A stretch of DNA of 64,000 nucleotides from Pseudobacter sp. (GTDB taxonomy: Bacteria; Bacteroidota; Bacteroidia; Chitinophagales; Chitinophagaceae), in contig JAFIGX010000024.1 of NCBI GenBank assembly GCA_017849455.1, positions 682,001-746,000 of the forward strand, read 5' to 3'. Within the stretch, counting starts at the first letter, position 1, and each line of letters opens with the position of its first letter. Shown here in pieces: positions 62,323 to 64,000 of the stretch. The notes under the pieces are model-generated. The model was not told the origin of the DNA. It did no database searches and saw only the letters and a list, made by a program, of their open reading frames with translations. Both the position numbers and the translations under genes were made by a program.

Positions 62323-63141
62323 ATGAAAAACATTTTCAACAGGCTTAAGAAAGCGGAATCTATGATCCCTGCAAGCACGGCCTGGCGCGATACCATTACA
62401 GGGTTTATCATTCAATCGCTCAAACCCTATGTCGATGAGAAAAGCCTTTCCGTGTCGGGCCTTCGTCTGTACATCGTTTGTAAAAGCCCGGAAGAAGAAG
62501 AGGCGGCCTGGATGGCATTGTACCTCGATAAGCCGGGCATGTTCAAGGCAAGCAGCCTGGAACGCAAACTGCTCGATCATTTCATACAACTGGAGCCGGA
62601 TTGGACCTTCGAATGCAAGCTGATCAAAGATGACCTGCCGGAGAATTGCCTGAAACAGGAGAATCTGGGATTGATCGTGATCAGGGCGGGCGAAAGGAGA
62701 GTGGAGCATTTCTCCAAAGCCATGCTGGAAGTGTTGGTAGGGCAGGCAGAGCAATTCTCGTATATCCTCGATCCACAAGCGCAGTTGCGGTTCAATATCG
62801 GCAGGAGCAAGGACCCGCAGTTATCATCCGGTAAAGTGCAGCACAATGATATAGTATTCCTCGCAAGGGATGAACCTGGGTTCGATGAGCACAGGGGCAG
62901 CGCCAACCTGCACGTAAGCCGCAATCATGCGTACATCGTCTATGATCCGAAAAATGGTCAGTATTCGCTTTATCCCGATCATGGCGGACTCCCCGGCAGC
63001 GGCAACAAGATCAAAGTGCATACGGCCGATGATAAAGTGAAATGGCTCACCCTGTATGGGGTAGGGCATACCCTGCAGCCTGGCGACCAGGTGGAACTTG
63101 GCGGCCAGGCTGTGTTGAGATTTGCAGGGTTTGCAGAGTGA
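62323..63141 (+). CDS. FHA-domain protein 2
   Basis: 272 residues from the ATG at 62323, 11 bases after the SEDS-PBP stop. The C-terminal FHA domain (about 155-268) keeps canonical residues: NIGRSKDP (Gly160-Arg161-Ser162) and HVSRNHAYIVYDP (Ser199, Arg200, Asn201, His202), so phosphothreonine binding is expected. The N-terminal 150 residues are alpha/beta (LSVSGLRLYIVCKSP, LERKLLDHFIQLEPDWTFECKL) and recall the N-terminal half of the first FHA protein. It is cytoplasmic. As last gene of the operon it probably docks onto phosphorylated kinase, phosphatase or SEDS-PBP tails. It is convergent with the SusD-like gene with no base between the two stop codons. Confidence 0.88.
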   Translation: MKNIFNRLKKAESMIPASTAWRDTITGFIIQSLKPYVDEKSLSVSGLRLYIVCKSPEEEEAAWMALYLDKPGMFKASSLERKLLDHFIQLEPDWTFECKLIKDDLPENCLKQENLGLIVIRAGERRVEHFSKAMLEVLVGQAEQFSYILDPQAQLRFNIGRSKDPQLSSGKVQHNDIVFLARDEPGFDEHRGSANLHVSRNHAYIVYDPKNGQYSLYPDHGGLPGSGNKIKVHTADDKVKWLTLYGVGHTLQPGDQVELGGQAVLRFAGFAE

Positions 63142-64000
63142 TCAATATTTATCCCAGAATACCTTAATGAACACCTTATCTTCTCCGATGGCTTTTGCTG
63201 CGTCCGTATAATTCTTGTTGTTGAGCGTTTGCTCATTGGTTGGATAGGTGAATCTTGTCGGGAATACTGATTTTGCTTCTACCGGGGCCGGCAATGCCGG
63301 GTAATCCAGTCGCCTCAACTCAGTCCAGGTTTCATAACCTCTGTTATAAAGCGCGATCCATTTCTGGAACCCGATCTTTTGCTTCCAGGTACCGGCGGCC
63401 GTGGCATAAGCTACATCGGGCCTCGCCAGGTAGGCAACGGTATCCGCCGGTGTGCCTCCCCAATAAATGATGGAAGCGGCGATGGCCTTGTTATAATGGC
63501 CTGCGGCCGTACCGGAAACAGCATACCCTCTTTCAATGGCTTCTGCACGATAGAATTCTATCTCGGAATAATCCAGCAACAAGGAAGGGAAATCCATCGC
63601 GAGGATCTTATCGCTGGCCTTTGCGAACAAAGAATAGGTATTAGTACTTCCAGGTGTGCCGCCGACATAATTACCGGCATCATTCGGCCTGAAATATAGT
63701 TTCAGTCGTGGGTCACTGAGGGTATTCAGGTTGTCTATCAGTGTTGCACAACCGATAAAATCCTGCCGCTTGCTTTGCACGAGATCTGTCCAGATGGGAT
63801 TGTTATTAGGCGTAATGGCATAATATTTAAAAAGCGCGTTGTCCGATGCTCCGGCGAATGCTTTGGCATCGGATGCTTCAACGGCTGCTTTTGCTTTGGC
63901 GTTATCATCGTCGGCGATCGTCATGGCCATCCTGATCTTGAGTGAATGCGCGAATTTGATCCAGCTTTGCATGCTGCCGCCGTATACGATATCCTGGCTG
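63142..64000 (-). CDS. SusD/RagB-family nutrient-binding lipoprotein, C-terminal part (start outside window)
   Basis: The frame stays open to base 63999, so the N-terminus lies beyond the window; 285 codons are visible. IVYGGSMQSWIKFAHSLKIRMAMTIADD style wording near the start of the visible part (SWIKFAHSLKIRMAM) is the classic SusD-like_2 core block. The C-terminal part with WIALYNRGYETWTELRRLDY and PTRFTYPTNEQTLN is also typical. SusD proteins lid a SusC receptor and bind glycans or peptides at the surface. A susC gene is expected further right, upstream on the minus strand. The stop codon abuts the stop of the FHA gene, with no terminator between. Confidence 0.92.
   Translation of the reverse strand, partial: SQDIVYGGSMQSWIKFAHSLKIRMAMTIADDDNAKAKAAVEASDAKAFAGASDNALFKYYAITPNNNPIWTDLVQSKRQDFIGCATLIDNLNTLSDPRLKLYFRPNDAGNYVGGTPGSTNTYSLFAKASDKILAMDFPSLLLDYSEIEFYRAEAIERGYAVSGTAAGHYNKAIAASIIYWGGTPADTVAYLARPDVAYATAAGTWKQKIGFQKWIALYNRGYETWTELRRLDYPALPAPVEAKSVFPTRFTYPTNEQTLNNKNYTDAAKAIGEDKVFIKVFWDKY

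Noticed and set aside
1..64000. Searched for tRNA, rRNA, insertion sequences, integrases, phage genes, toxin-antitoxin or defence genes.
   Set aside because: None was recognised; all substantial frames are accounted for by the listed genes.

Overview
The window looks like Bacteroidota, most likely family Chitinophagaceae. The grounds are sigma/FecR/TonB-receptor regulatory trios, many short-lipobox surface lipoproteins, type IX secretion (T9SS) C-terminal sorting domains and a PorV homologue, a SusD-like protein, weak Shine-Dalgarno signals, and HYC_CC_PP and DUF3347 proteins beside a Cus pump. I saw no tRNA, rRNA, CRISPR array, insertion sequence or prophage. Coding density is high and no gene-free stretch exceeds about 300 bases; the longest, 11259-11519 (261 bases), shows nothing I can name.

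Layout. (1) 3-7439: end of a pectin or plant-polysaccharide locus, with the C-terminal part of a GH2-type glycosidase, a clan GH-N beta-helix glycosidase, a tandemly duplicated 1006-residue version of it, and an alpha/beta-hydrolase esterase carrying an STN/DUF4974-like N-terminal domain. (2) 7447-13255: housekeeping and stress genes: RidA, nitrobindin-like protein, ArsR regulator, DUF1259 lipoprotein plus ChrA, NamZ-type exo-muramidase, haem-binding CxxCH protein. (3) 13390-21504, minus strand: Cu(I)/Ag(I) efflux operon (HYC_CC_PP protein, CusA in two overlapping frames, TolC-type channel, two adaptors, DUF3347 lipoprotein). (4) 21632-34929: FecR anti-sigma factor without an adjacent sigma gene, TonB-dependent receptor, two T9SS cargo proteins sharing an unrecognised N-terminal domain, their own PorV, two lipoproteins and an S41 peptidase. 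(5) 35037-36784: PhyH dioxygenase convergent with an AraC regulator. (6) 36968-53878: ECF sigma, FecR, TonB receptor, DUF4397-like and unknown lipoproteins, three fasciclin lipoproteins, an Oar-like receptor, and an IPT/NHL lipoprotein. Intrinsic terminators lie between sigma and FecR and between FecR and receptor.

(7) 54065-63141 is the most unusual part: one tight plus-strand operon with an FHA protein, a 29-residue membrane peptide, a PP2C phosphatase with a membrane anchor and extracytoplasmic tail, a Ser/Thr kinase with a lectin-like ectodomain, a 1340-residue protein that fuses a RodA/FtsW (SEDS) glycosyltransferase to a class B penicillin-binding transpeptidase, and a second FHA protein. 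The gene content mirrors the actinobacterial fhaA-fhaB-pstP-rodA-pbpA-pknA-pknB cluster, but the polymerase and crosslinker are one polypeptide and the kinase has no PASTA domains. It reads as a self-contained, phospho-regulated cell-wall synthesis module. (8) 63142-64000, minus strand: C-terminal part of a SusD/RagB nutrient-binding lipoprotein running off the window.
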